Translations under genes and position numbers: made by a program
From: Apibacter raozihei
Lineage (GTDB): Bacteria > Bacteroidota > Bacteroidia > Flavobacteriales > Weeksellaceae
Direction of reading: 5' to 3'
Assembly (NCBI RefSeq): GCF_004014855.1
Contig: NZ_CP034930.1
Location: forward strand, 3,081,716-3,145,715
Length of the DNA: 64,000 bases
The notes under the pieces: generated by a model
Databases searched by the model: none
What the model saw: only the letters and a program-made list of their open reading frames with translations
Told to the model about the DNA's origin: nothing
In this document: one piece after another, positions 47,358 to 56,432 of the stretch
Numbering within the stretch: the first letter of the stretch is position 1
Layout of the letters: every line of letters starts with the position of its first letter

Positions 47358-48065
47358 ATGAAAAATATACTATTTATTCTGTGTATAGTCTTATTAGGAA
47401 GTACCAGCAAAGCACAAACCATAAAGGAGGAATCTATAACTATTTATGATTCTCTTAGAGCTCGGAACATACCCTTTGCTATATATTCTGATACGGCTAT
47501 ACCCAGAGGAATAGTTATTTTTAATCACGGGTATGGAGAAAATTATGGAGGAAGTTATAAAGACTATGCTAAACTCAATAAAAAAATAGCCTCGTTAGGT
47601 TACTATGTCATAAGCATTCAGCATGAATTGCCTACTGATGATTTACTAGCTATGGAAGGGAATTTATATATAACCCGGATGCCTAACTGGAAGCGCGGAG
47701 TAGAAAATATAGCTTTTATTCGGAAAGAACTCATGAAGCTTAAACCCGAACTTCCGTGGAATAATTTAATTATTGCCGGACATTCCAATGGAGGAGATAT
47801 AACCCTGTTGTATGCCCGAGAGTATCCGGAACAAATCACCAAAGCTATTTCACTGGATAATCGCAGAATGCCAATACCCAGAACTTCCAAACCAGAAATC
47901 TATTACCTGAAAGCCTACGATTTTCCTGCGGATGAAGGAGTACTACCAACCCCTGAAGAAGAAAAGAAATTCGATATTCACATAATTAAATTTCCTACCA
48001 TTAAACATAGTGGTATGGGAAATCAGGAATTAATAATAGAATGTGTGGAAAATATATTGAAATAA
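47358..48065 (+). CDS. Secreted alpha/beta hydrolase
   Basis: 235 residues with a signal peptide (KNILFILCIVLLGSTSKAQ). Alpha/beta-hydrolase landmarks: the HG oxyanion block FNHGYGENYGG, the nucleophile elbow AGHSNGGD (Ser), and a C-terminal IKHSGMGN carrying the catalytic His. The acid is unclear (candidate Asp in LKAYDFPADEG). Serine esterase or peptidase-like activity in the periplasm is likely; substrate unknown. It starts 4 nt after the flotillin gene, so it is part of the operon, yet this gene type is not a usual member of PspA-flotillin clusters. Confidence 0.85.
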   Translation: MKNILFILCIVLLGSTSKAQTIKEESITIYDSLRARNIPFAIYSDTAIPRGIVIFNHGYGENYGGSYKDYAKLNKKIASLGYYVISIQHELPTDDLLAMEGNLYITRMPNWKRGVENIAFIRKELMKLKPELPWNNLIIAGHSNGGDITLLYAREYPEQITKAISLDNRRMPIPRTSKPEIYYLKAYDFPADEGVLPTPEEEKKFDIHIIKFPTIKHSGMGNQELIIECVENILK

Positions 48066-48162
48066 ACTATTTACAGACACATAATTTTTATTCTTTTATT
48101 TCAAGACAAAACAGAAAAAAGAATAGTTACCCAATATAAATAAACAATTTGTTTATCAAATT

Positions 48163-51100
48163 ATGGCAGAATTAGAAGAAAATAAAAAACCGGATTCTTT
48201 AGATTCCGGCACCTACGAAATAATAAAAAAGAGGCTTCAAAGCCAGAAAGAAGATCTTAACGCTCGTCTGAATAAACTGAACGAGTCCCGGAAAGAAGTC
48301 TTTAACTCCGTAGAATTTACTCTGGCGGCTAATCAAAGAATCACTACTGAAAATAATTGCACTGCACGCGGAATTCTGGCATTAGGCAATCTTTGCATGT
48401 TTGCTTATAACGTTCACTTTGGATTACGAACCGATATACAACTTAGCGATGTTTTTAGTATATATGCTTTTGATGCTGATAAAACTCATCAATTTATTCC
48501 TCAATCGTTAGATTTAATTAACGATGAAGCTTTCATCAACGATTATAAAAACTTATATCAATACTACCGGGATTCAATATTTTCACGATTCAGAAGGACG
48601 GAAAATTATTTATACATGATTTTCCAGACCAGTAAAAATATAGATGATTTGAAAGCCTTTAAGTGGCTGATCAAAGACGATAAACTCATCTATCAGGATG
48701 ACCGGAGTATCCATGAGGTTCAAAAAGCACGGCAGCATGAATTTAAATGGGTAAAAACCTCGCTGGATAACCGCAGGCTGGGAATACATCCGCATATCTC
48801 TATCCTGGACAAGGTTTTCATAGAAGCCATCAACGGTGACATTACTTTTAAAATTGAAGACAACACCGATACCGGAAAGGGAATTTATTCCGAAACGGTA
48901 GAAAACAAGGATCAGCAACTGGATGATGCAGAATATTACTATGCAGACCTCGGAAATTTTATTCTTATTCGAATTAAACCCTATCAGGAAAATTTCCGGG
49001 CTTTTGTTTTTAACAATAAAACCAAAGAAGTACTGAATATTCCTACCCTGAATGAAACCGGAATCTTATTGCCCGACAATCAGGGAATTATATTTGCCAA
49101 CGGGTATTATCTGCAAAACGGTGAGTATAAGATTTTTGAAAGTGAGCTGAAAAATCTGGAATTTGTACGTCGTATTCCTTCAGCCAATGGTGAAGACTAT
49201 CTTTTCATTTTTTATCATAATGAAAAGAATACGTATGTACTTATGTCTTACAATATCATTAAACAGCAGGTGGAAACCCCTATTATTTGTAATGGGTTTA
49301 CCCTGTTTAAAAATGGTAAACTCATCTATTTCCGTTCGGAAGAAGAAGCGGTTAAGCACCATGTCGTTCAGATTTGGCAAACCCCGTATCAATCGGAAAT
49401 TATTGAAAACAAAGATAAAAAAGATAATGAGCTTTATAAAATAGGCAATAAAGACATTGTAAAAGCGATGGCGGAATGTCAGGAAGTTATCCATCTGATT
49501 AGCAAAGAAGATTCGTATGAAGGACTCTATGAAGATATTTCCAAAAAAGCCAATGACATTACCGATTCCTTTTTCTGGATTGCCAACCCGTCGGCATTTC
49601 AACTTTCGGAACCGTTAAAACAAATAAAATCTATTGCCGACACAGCGGTTGATGAGTTTGAAAAAGTTCAGCAGCAAAGGAAAAATGCTTCTCAGGCACT
49701 TGAGAATAGTACTGAGAAAGTGGATAAACTTTTATTCAGCATAAAAAACTCAAAGGGCGATTCATTGGAAAGTCTGGTAAAACTACTGGCTGAAAACCGA
49801 AAGCTGCAAGGAGAAATATTGGAACAGGGACATATTAAGTATATAGACCTGGAAAAAATTGAACTGTTAAAAGAGAAACTGAGCAAAAGTAATAGTAAGC
49901 TATCCGACCAAACGGTTGATTTCCTTTTACGGGAAGAAGCCTTACTTCCTTATGAAAACAAAGTACTGGATGAGCGTGAACGGGTGGATGAACTTACTAA
50001 AGTTATTGACGGGCAGCTAGTAGACGAAAATTGTAAGCTGATATCTTCTGAACTGGAACTGCTGATAGATATCTTAAACAGCTTAAAAATTGCAGACACT
50101 ACGCAAACTACCCGAATCATTGAAAAGATATCTGTTATTTTTGCATCCCTGAACGAAGTACGGGCTCAGCTGAAACGAAAACTCGATTCATTAAAAAGCA
50201 GTGAAGCAGTGGCCGAATTTCACGCCCAGCTCACCTTGCTGGATCAAAGTATTGTAAACTTCCTGGAACTATCCAACTCTCCCGAAAAATGCGATGAGTA
50301 TTTTACCAAAGTGAGCGTTCAGGTAGAAGAAATGGAAAGTAAATTTGCAGACTTTGATGAATTTATCAATAAAATAGCTGATAAAAGAGAAGAAGTAAGC
50401 AAGGCTTTTGATTCTAAAAAAGCTCAGCTGGTAGAACAGATTAACAGACGAACCGCTTCGCTGGAGCAAATAGGGCTTCGCATTCTTAAAAATATTGAAA
50501 ATAAAGCCGGTGCATTTAAATCCAAAGAAGAAATTCAGGCTTTTTTCTCTACGGATTTGATGATTGACAAAGTACGGAAGCTAGCTGTTGAGTTGAAGGA
50601 GCTGGGAGATGTTTCCAAAGCTGAAAATCTGGAAAACAGCCTGAAAACTTCTCTGGAAGACAGTCTTCGTTCCCTGCGGGATAAAACGGATTTGTTTGTA
50701 GATGGAGATAACATCATAAGTCTTGGAAACTACAAATTTGCAGTGAATCGGCAACCGTTAGATTTAACCATCGTAAGAAGAAACAATCTACTTTACTACC
50801 ACCTTACCGGAACCAGTTTCTTTTATGAAATACAGGAAGATAAAATTTACAAATACCAATCCCTCTGGGAGCAGGAAGTAGTATCGGAAAATTCAAAAGT
50901 ATACCGTGCAGAATATTTAGCCTACCAGACTTTTCTAGAGAGTCTGAAAAACAAAAATTTTAAGCCGGAAGATTATATAAAACTAAAAACGGAACAGAGT
51001 TATGCAGAGTCTTATCTGAAAGGTGTACATGACTTTGATGCATTGAAAATATATGAAGCTTTGCAGCAGCTTCATACGAACTTAAAAACCTTAACCTATT

Positions 51101-53034
51101 CTCCTTCCCTGCGTGCTGTATCCCAATTATTCTGGAACAGCCTAACTGAAGAAGATACAGATAAGCTGAATAAACTTATTACCTCTGCGAGCTATGTGTT
51201 GAAAGTTTTTCCGGAATCCGAAAATTATAACTATGTGATCCAACGACTACAAGCTAAATTTGAAGAATGGAACGGTTCTTTTTCCGCTATGGATTTTTCA
51301 TCTGAAACTATAGCCCGATATTTGTTTAGGGAATTTTCGGATTCTCCGTTTTTTACTAAAAGTATTCAGGCCGATACTCTTAAAAAAGAGTTTTTAAACT
51401 ATCTGAAATCGGAAAATGCAGTTACCATTTTTGAAGCGGATGGCAACGATACTTCCCTGGAACTGGCTGAACGATTTTACCTGATACAAAACTGGCTGGT
51501 ATCTTTTATACACCTGTCCGATACCTATTCGGATTTTGAGAAATATTTAGATGAAGCCTGTTGTTTGCTCTTATTTGAAAAAGACATTACTTACCATTTA
51601 ATAGAGTATACCGATCAAGTAACTTTAGATACCTTAAAAGGCAGTCATCCGGTTATTGAAAAAGATTTTTACACTCTGGATTATCATCGGTTTATAAACA
51701 AACTGAAAGAATTTTTAGAAATCAGTGTTCCTGAATTTCAGGAATTTTCACAAACCAAAGAACAATTGCTGGAACAATATAAAAAATCGTTGAAGCTTAA
51801 TGAACTTCAACCGAAGGTTCTTACTTCTTTCGTCAGAAACAAACTGATTAATGAAGTATATTTTCCTCTTATTGGTGCCAATATGGCCAAACAAATCGGG
51901 GTTGCGGGAGACAATAAAAGAACCGCCCGTATGGGAATGCTTTTACTGGTTTCCCCTCCGGGCTACGGAAAAACCACCCTGATGGAATATCTGGCTAAAA
52001 CATTGGGATTAAACTTTGTGAAAATCAATGGCCCTACTATTGGACATTCCATAACTTCCATAGATCCTGACGAAGCAAAAACTTCAGGCGCACGGGAAGA
52101 GCTGAAAAAGATTAATCTTTCTTTTGAGATGGCGGACAATGTAATGCTCTATCTGGATGATATACAGCATTGCAGTGCCGAATTCCTTCAAAAATTTATT
52201 TCTCTGGCAGACGGACAAAGGAAAATGGACGGAACCTTTAACGGAGAAAGTAAAACCTATGATTTACGGGGAAAACGATTCTGTGTTGTGATGGCCGGAA
52301 ATCCGTATACGGAAAGTGGAGAAAAATTCCAGATTCCAGATATGCTTGCCAACCGGTCGGATGTCTATAACCTGGGAGATGTAATAGGAAGTACCGAAAA
52401 TCTATTCAAGCTTAGTCTTTTGGAAAATTCCATTGCTGAAAATACCTATTTACAAAAACTCAGCAGCCGCAGCTTTGATGATTTTTATCAACTCATCACC
52501 TATATGGAAACCGGAAATGAAGAATTGTTAAATCTGGAAGGAAATTATTCTAATCAGGAAATTGAAGAGTTTATATCAGTTTTGAAAAAATGTATGCAGA
52601 TACGCGAAGTAGTGATGAAAGTAAACCAGAATTATATTCAGAGTGCTGCCATGGATCATGCTTACCGTACAGAACCTGCTTTTAAGTTACAGGGTTCTTA
52701 TCGGGATATGAATAAAATGGTAGGGAAAATTGTTCCTTTGATGAATGAAGAAGAGGTGCAGGAGCTCATCATGACTCATTATGAAAACGAATCGCAAACT
52801 CTAACTTCAGATACGGAAGCCAATTTACTGAAATTGAAAGAGCTTATGAAGTTATTAACTCCTGAGGAAACTAAACGATGGACCTCTATCAAAGAGATTT
52901 TTGTTAAAAACAATAAGTTAGGCGCTTTAACGCAGGATAATCAGGTAGGACAGGTAATCGCTCAATTAATGGACTTTAATGTAAATCTGGAAGGTATTGT
53001 GAATGTGCTGAATATAAACGGAAAGAATAAATAA
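48163..53034 (+). CDS. Giant coiled-coil AAA+ ATPase ('DNA repair ATPase', DUF3686-type)
   Basis: A 1623-residue cytoplasmic ATPase, the type annotated as DNA repair ATPase with a DUF3686 region. The N-terminal half contains a coiled start (about 15-50), beta-rich segments (about 100-420, DUF3686 style), a long coiled-coil middle (about 480-860), then helical parts. The AAA+ domain lies at about 1240-1440: Walker A SPPGYGKTT (Lys1270), Walker B VMLYLDDIQH (Asp1332-Asp1333), sensor 1 region CVVMAGNPYTESGE and Arg finger candidate in LANRSDVYNLGD. 97 nt after the hydrolase, same strand. A direct role in DNA repair is unproven; linkage to PspA and flotillin points to membrane stress or protein remodelling. 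Confidence 0.88.
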   Translation: MAELEENKKPDSLDSGTYEIIKKRLQSQKEDLNARLNKLNESRKEVFNSVEFTLAANQRITTENNCTARGILALGNLCMFAYNVHFGLRTDIQLSDVFSIYAFDADKTHQFIPQSLDLINDEAFINDYKNLYQYYRDSIFSRFRRTENYLYMIFQTSKNIDDLKAFKWLIKDDKLIYQDDRSIHEVQKARQHEFKWVKTSLDNRRLGIHPHISILDKVFIEAINGDITFKIEDNTDTGKGIYSETVENKDQQLDDAEYYYADLGNFILIRIKPYQENFRAFVFNNKTKEVLNIPTLNETGILLPDNQGIIFANGYYLQNGEYKIFESELKNLEFVRRIPSANGEDYLFIFYHNEKNTYVLMSYNIIKQQVETPIICNGFTLFKNGKLIYFRSEEEAVKHHVVQIWQTPYQSEIIENKDKKDNELYKIGNKDIVKAMAECQEVIHLISKEDSYEGLYEDISKKANDITDSFFWIANPSAFQLSEPLKQIKSIADTAVDEFEKVQQQRKNASQALENSTEKVDKLLFSIKNSKGDSLESLVKLLAENRKLQGEILEQGHIKYIDLEKIELLKEKLSKSNSKLSDQTVDFLLREEALLPYENKVLDERERVDELTKVIDGQLVDENCKLISSELELLIDILNSLKIADTTQTTRIIEKISVIFASLNEVRAQLKRKLDSLKSSEAVAEFHAQLTLLDQSIVNFLELSNSPEKCDEYFTKVSVQVEEMESKFADFDEFINKIADKREEVSKAFDSKKAQLVEQINRRTASLEQIGLRILKNIENKAGAFKSKEEIQAFFSTDLMIDKVRKLAVELKELGDVSKAENLENSLKTSLEDSLRSLRDKTDLFVDGDNIISLGNYKFAVNRQPLDLTIVRRNNLLYYHLTGTSFFYEIQEDKIYKYQSLWEQEVVSENSKVYRAEYLAYQTFLESLKNKNFKPEDYIKLKTEQSYAESYLKGVHDFDALKIYEALQQLHTNLKTLTYSPSLRAVSQLFWNSLTEEDTDKLNKLITSASYVLKVFPESENYNYVIQRLQAKFEEWNGSFSAMDFSSETIARYLFREFSDSPFFTKSIQADTLKKEFLNYLKSENAVTIFEADGNDTSLELAERFYLIQNWLVSFIHLSDTYSDFEKYLDEACCLLLFEKDITYHLIEYTDQVTLDTLKGSHPVIEKDFYTLDYHRFINKLKEFLEISVPEFQEFSQTKEQLLEQYKKSLKLNELQPKVLTSFVRNKLINEVYFPLIGANMAKQIGVAGDNKRTARMGMLLLVSPPGYGKTTLMEYLAKTLGLNFVKINGPTIGHSITSIDPDEAKTSGAREELKKINLSFEMADNVMLYLDDIQHCSAEFLQKFISLADGQRKMDGTFNGESKTYDLRGKRFCVVMAGNPYTESGEKFQIPDMLANRSDVYNLGDVIGSTENLFKLSLLENSIAENTYLQKLSSRSFDDFYQLITYMETGNEELLNLEGNYSNQEIEEFISVLKKCMQIREVVMKVNQNYIQSAAMDHAYRTEPAFKLQGSYRDMNKMVGKIVPLMNEEEVQELIMTHYENESQTLTSDTEANLLKLKELMKLLTPEETKRWTSIKEIFVKNNKLGALTQDNQVGQVIAQLMDFNVNLEGIVNVLNINGKNK

Positions 53035-53066
53035 ATTGTAATATTTACTTAATTCAAAGTATATAT

Positions 53067-53096
53067 AAAAGTCCTCAAAATATTTTGAGGACTTTT
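53067..53096 (+). terminator. Terminator of the PspA-flotillin-ATPase operon
   Basis: Perfect palindrome AAAAGTCCTCAAAA-TA-TTTTGAGGACTTTT followed by TTTA, 33 nt past the ATPase stop. It closes the operon and separates it from the AbiH gene. Confidence 0.9.
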
Positions 53097-53141
53097 TTTA
53101 GCTTATTTTAGTATCTTTATATAATTATTTATTTGTTATAT

Positions 53142-54380
53142 ATGAATCGAATTATTTTAATAGGAAACGGCTTTGATTTAGCTCATGGGATGAAAACCAG
53201 TTATGGGAATTTTATGGATTGGTTTTGGAATATTAAACTTTCTGGAATAGTGTATGAAGGGCCAAACTCTCAATATGAGGATGAAGATATTAAAATCACT
53301 CAAATCCCACTTAATTGGAATCCTAATTCTAAATTTGATAATGCAATATCAACCTTATCAACAAATTTTCCTTCTTTAGAATATAAAAATAGATTTCTAA
53401 AACATATTACTGAAAAGCAATATATCCAAAACTGGGTTGATATCGAAAATGAATATTATAAACTTTTAAAAGATATAATGAGTGAAAAAGAAAAATACTA
53501 TTCCATTTCAGAATTAAATTCAGATTTTGAAAAAATAAAAAATGAGTTAGAAAATTATTTAAATGAAGTACAGGAAAAATTTGATATAAATCAAAACTTA
53601 GAATTAATAAGATCTATTGAACAAAAAATATATTCTGATTTTAAATTAAACGATTTTATTGAAAAGATAGTAAGTGAAAATATTAAGAATGAAACTAATA
53701 AAATCCAACACTTTATCTCAGAATTCGGTCGTAGAAATGAATCATTAGCGGATATAATAATACGAATGTTTAATTTACCTCAAATTTCTACCTTATTATT
53801 AAAAGATATAAATAATATAGAATCTGCTATTAGAATTTTACTGAAATTTGAGGAAACAAATAAACCTTTTAATTTAATGATTGAAGATGAAAATATACTA
53901 TTTCTAAATTTCAATTATATACATACAGAAGGTTTATACGCTGAAAATCCTAATCAAATAATCCATATTCATGGCTCTTTAGATACATCCTCAAATAATC
54001 CTATAATCTTTGGTTTTGGTGATGAATTGGATGAAGAGTATAAAAAGATTGAAACCTTAAATAATAATGAATATCTGGAGAATATAAAATCTATAAAGTA
54101 TTTGGAAACAGATAATTATAAAAGGTTGTTGGAATTTGTCAACAGTGATGAGTATCAAATCTTTATTTTCGGGCATTCCTGTGGAAATTCTGACCGAACA
54201 CTTCTAAATACATTATTTGAACATGAAAATTGTATTTCGATAAAGCCTTTTTATCATTTAAAAGAAAATGGCACAGATAACTACAGCGATATAGTAAGAA
54301 ATATTTCCCGAAACTTTAATAATAAAGCGATTATGAGAGATAAGGTAGTTAATAAAACTTTTTGTGAGCCTTTGGCTTAA
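53142..54380 (+). CDS. AbiH family phage-defence protein
   Basis: 412 residues from the ATG at 53142 (TTG three codons earlier is also open). The N terminus NRIILIGNGFDLAHGMKTSYGNFMDWFW is the AbiH hallmark; LFLNFNYIHTEGLY, IIHIHGSLDT and FIFGHSCGNSDRTLL toward the C terminus complete the pattern of conserved blocks (PF14253 type). AbiH was described in lactococci as a single-gene abortive-infection system; the mechanism is not settled. A weak TATCTTTA element lies about 22 nt upstream. Codon use is AT-rich, unlike the ATPase gene upstream, which suggests separate ancestry. Confidence 0.88.
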   Translation: MNRIILIGNGFDLAHGMKTSYGNFMDWFWNIKLSGIVYEGPNSQYEDEDIKITQIPLNWNPNSKFDNAISTLSTNFPSLEYKNRFLKHITEKQYIQNWVDIENEYYKLLKDIMSEKEKYYSISELNSDFEKIKNELENYLNEVQEKFDINQNLELIRSIEQKIYSDFKLNDFIEKIVSENIKNETNKIQHFISEFGRRNESLADIIIRMFNLPQISTLLLKDINNIESAIRILLKFEETNKPFNLMIEDENILFLNFNYIHTEGLYAENPNQIIHIHGSLDTSSNNPIIFGFGDELDEEYKKIETLNNNEYLENIKSIKYLETDNYKRLLEFVNSDEYQIFIFGHSCGNSDRTLLNTLFEHENCISIKPFYHLKENGTDNYSDIVRNISRNFNNKAIMRDKVVNKTFCEPLA

Positions 54381-54397
54381 TTAATCTTAAACTGTAT

Positions 54398-54826
54398 ATG
54401 AAGAAAATACTTATTCTTTTTATTATAATTCAAATACCTTATTCCTGTAATTTTCTAGCTCCTATAAATATAGATGGAATTAAAGACTGGAATAAAAACA
54501 AAGAAAATTATAAAATAATCATTCATGATATTTTAAAGAATTCAAACCAAACCTTTAAAATAGGAGAAAACAACTTTCCTTCTTATTCTAAATTCAAATA
54601 CGATACTTCGTTTCGTATTTTAAAGCCTTATCCAATAAAAGATTCTGATACAATTGATATTCATAATCTGACAATATATTTTTATTATGATCGAGGATTG
54701 CTGGATCACTTCTCTGCCCTTATCTATTCTAATGATTCTTTACAACTTTCAATTTTGGATGCGAATGTTAAAAATGGAGGAAATGATTATAAATTGGAAA
54801 ACAATTGGTATCTGATTAATGATTGA
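54398..54826 (+). CDS. Hypothetical lipoprotein
   Basis: 142 residues with a short signal (KKILILFIIIQIPYSC) and Cys17 at a plausible lipobox. The mature part (about 125 residues) has no recognised family; it is beta-rich (IDIHNLTIYFYYDRGLLDHFSALIY). It begins 17 nt after the AbiH gene on the same strand, so it could be co-transcribed. Nothing ties it to phage defence apart from this position. Confidence 0.65.
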   Translation: MKKILILFIIIQIPYSCNFLAPINIDGIKDWNKNKENYKIIIHDILKNSNQTFKIGENNFPSYSKFKYDTSFRILKPYPIKDSDTIDIHNLTIYFYYDRGLLDHFSALIYSNDSLQLSILDANVKNGGNDYKLENNWYLIND

Positions 54827-55016
54827 GTACTTATCAAAATATCGACTTAAATAATTAATTACTATAATATAGTTTTCTATATATGTAATTTACACATTAC
54901 AAAAATGTGTATTAATTGTTAAGCAAATATTATCTAATTCTAAATTACATTTGAAGTGTCTATGCTGCTACAAAAATTTGATTATCAAAATATAATATAA
55001 TTAAAAAATCATATAA

Positions 55017-56204
55017 CTAGTCATCATTTTCAGATTTAAGAATTTTATTCAAATAATTAATAATCTCTTCCGGGGTCTGGTCTTTAATGATATTTTTTGT
55101 TTTCTCATCTGTGTAATCAATAATTGTATATGTACCTTTTTCTGTACCTTCTTCAATGTCTATTCCATACGGTTTTCCATCATAGTCTAAATAAAAATAA
55201 AATGCTGATTTCGGTTTTATCCAATAACCCTGTTCAAAATAATTTATTACATCTTCTGTAGTTATTGGAGTATAAATATACGGGATATCATTGATTAATT
55301 CTAATAATGCTGTGGTGATGTCTTCCCCCTTTTCTAAATCAATCAATTCTTCTTCCGATTCATACTTTTTCTTATTTATATATAAATGATTATTCATAAA
55401 AAAATAAGAAATATTTCCTTTTTTCAATTCTTCTTGTTTTGTTATTTCGTTAAATTCTTCATATTGATTATCAACCACTACCAAAAACTGTTCTTTAAAA
55501 TCTAAAAATTCTATTTTCCTTCCTGAAGGAGAATAAGCGATCCTGACTTTACCTTTTCCGAAGCTGTCAAAATAGTATCCGTTTTTTAAATTAGATACTG
55601 TTATAATTTCTCCATAATGTATTGCAGCAAATAACATAGTAAAATTTTTTTCTTTACTTTCTTTTAAAGAAGTAGCCAACATTACTCTTGCTCCTTTCCA
55701 TGAAAGAAGATTGGGGTATAGTAAGCTTCCCGTCCATATTTTATTATCTTTAAAAATATTTTTCTTATATAATACCCTGGTGTCCATTCCTATGTCTCTT
55801 CCTTCTATTATTCCTTCAAAAAAATCATTATATAATTGATAAGCAAGTTTCCCATTTTCGTAATAATCAAAGATTAGATAGCTATTGTACGAAATATTGT
55901 AATTTCTAAAAAAACTTGAATACGGTTTTCCATCCTTATACTCTCCATATAATCCGTGAGGAAATTTATTCTCTATATATTTTTTATTATCATCATCATA
56001 AACTTTTTCATCTATATACACTCCAGTCCATTTTCTAACCATCAGTTCTCCTTCTTTATAGCAATCTATACAGTCAACATTAAATATTGAAAGCGTATCA
56101 TTTTTTACACAATTATACTGCTGTGCATTTTGAGTTTGAGAAAATGTTAAATTTAGTATGAACAAATATACAAGGCTAAAGAAAGTTTTCATTTTGCTAT
56201 CCAT
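55017..56204 (-). CDS. Hypothetical secreted protein with MORN-like repeats at the start
   Basis: 395 residues (or 391 from the ATG at 56192, which leaves a tidier signal peptide KTFFSLVYLFILNLTFSQ). After the signal there are Cys residues (CVKNDTLS, DCIDCYKEGEL) and short Gly-Glu-Tyr-x-Asp-Gly-Lys blocks (GLYGEYKDGKPYS, DYYENGKLAYQLYND) like the MORN/toxin-antitoxin YwqK repeats common in Bacteroidota. The C-terminal half is acidic and unrecognised. No neighbour on the same strand; function unknown. Confidence 0.65.
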   Translation of the reverse strand: MDSKMKTFFSLVYLFILNLTFSQTQNAQQYNCVKNDTLSIFNVDCIDCYKEGELMVRKWTGVYIDEKVYDDDNKKYIENKFPHGLYGEYKDGKPYSSFFRNYNISYNSYLIFDYYENGKLAYQLYNDFFEGIIEGRDIGMDTRVLYKKNIFKDNKIWTGSLLYPNLLSWKGARVMLATSLKESKEKNFTMLFAAIHYGEIITVSNLKNGYYFDSFGKGKVRIAYSPSGRKIEFLDFKEQFLVVVDNQYEEFNEITKQEELKKGNISYFFMNNHLYINKKKYESEEELIDLEKGEDITTALLELINDIPYIYTPITTEDVINYFEQGYWIKPKSAFYFYLDYDGKPYGIDIEEGTEKGTYTIIDYTDEKTKNIIKDQTPEEIINYLNKILKSENDD

Positions 56205-56393
56205 AATTAAGTTTGTTATAAAGGTGTAAGTTATGTAATCTTCTTCTTACATTCATGTGGTTAAAATAATAATTACAATATTAGTATAATAATCATTTCC
56301 CAAAGTTTCATGAAAATGAAGACATGAAAAATTTAGTAGTTCCTAAAGTTACAAACAAGTCTTTGGTTTATTGCTTTAAAAAAAGTATCCTTA

Positions 56394-56422
56394 CTAGTAA
56401 TAATCTTTTTGTTTATTACTAG
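56394..56422. promoter_or_regulatory. Inverted repeat just upstream of the TPM-domain gene
   Basis: Perfect 10-bp arms CTAGTAATAA / TTATTACTAG with a 9-nt loop, 10 nt before the ATG at 56433. It could be a leader hairpin or an operator; a CTAGCTAG palindrome overlaps its right end. Confidence 0.4.
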
Positions 56423-56432
56423 CTAGATTACT

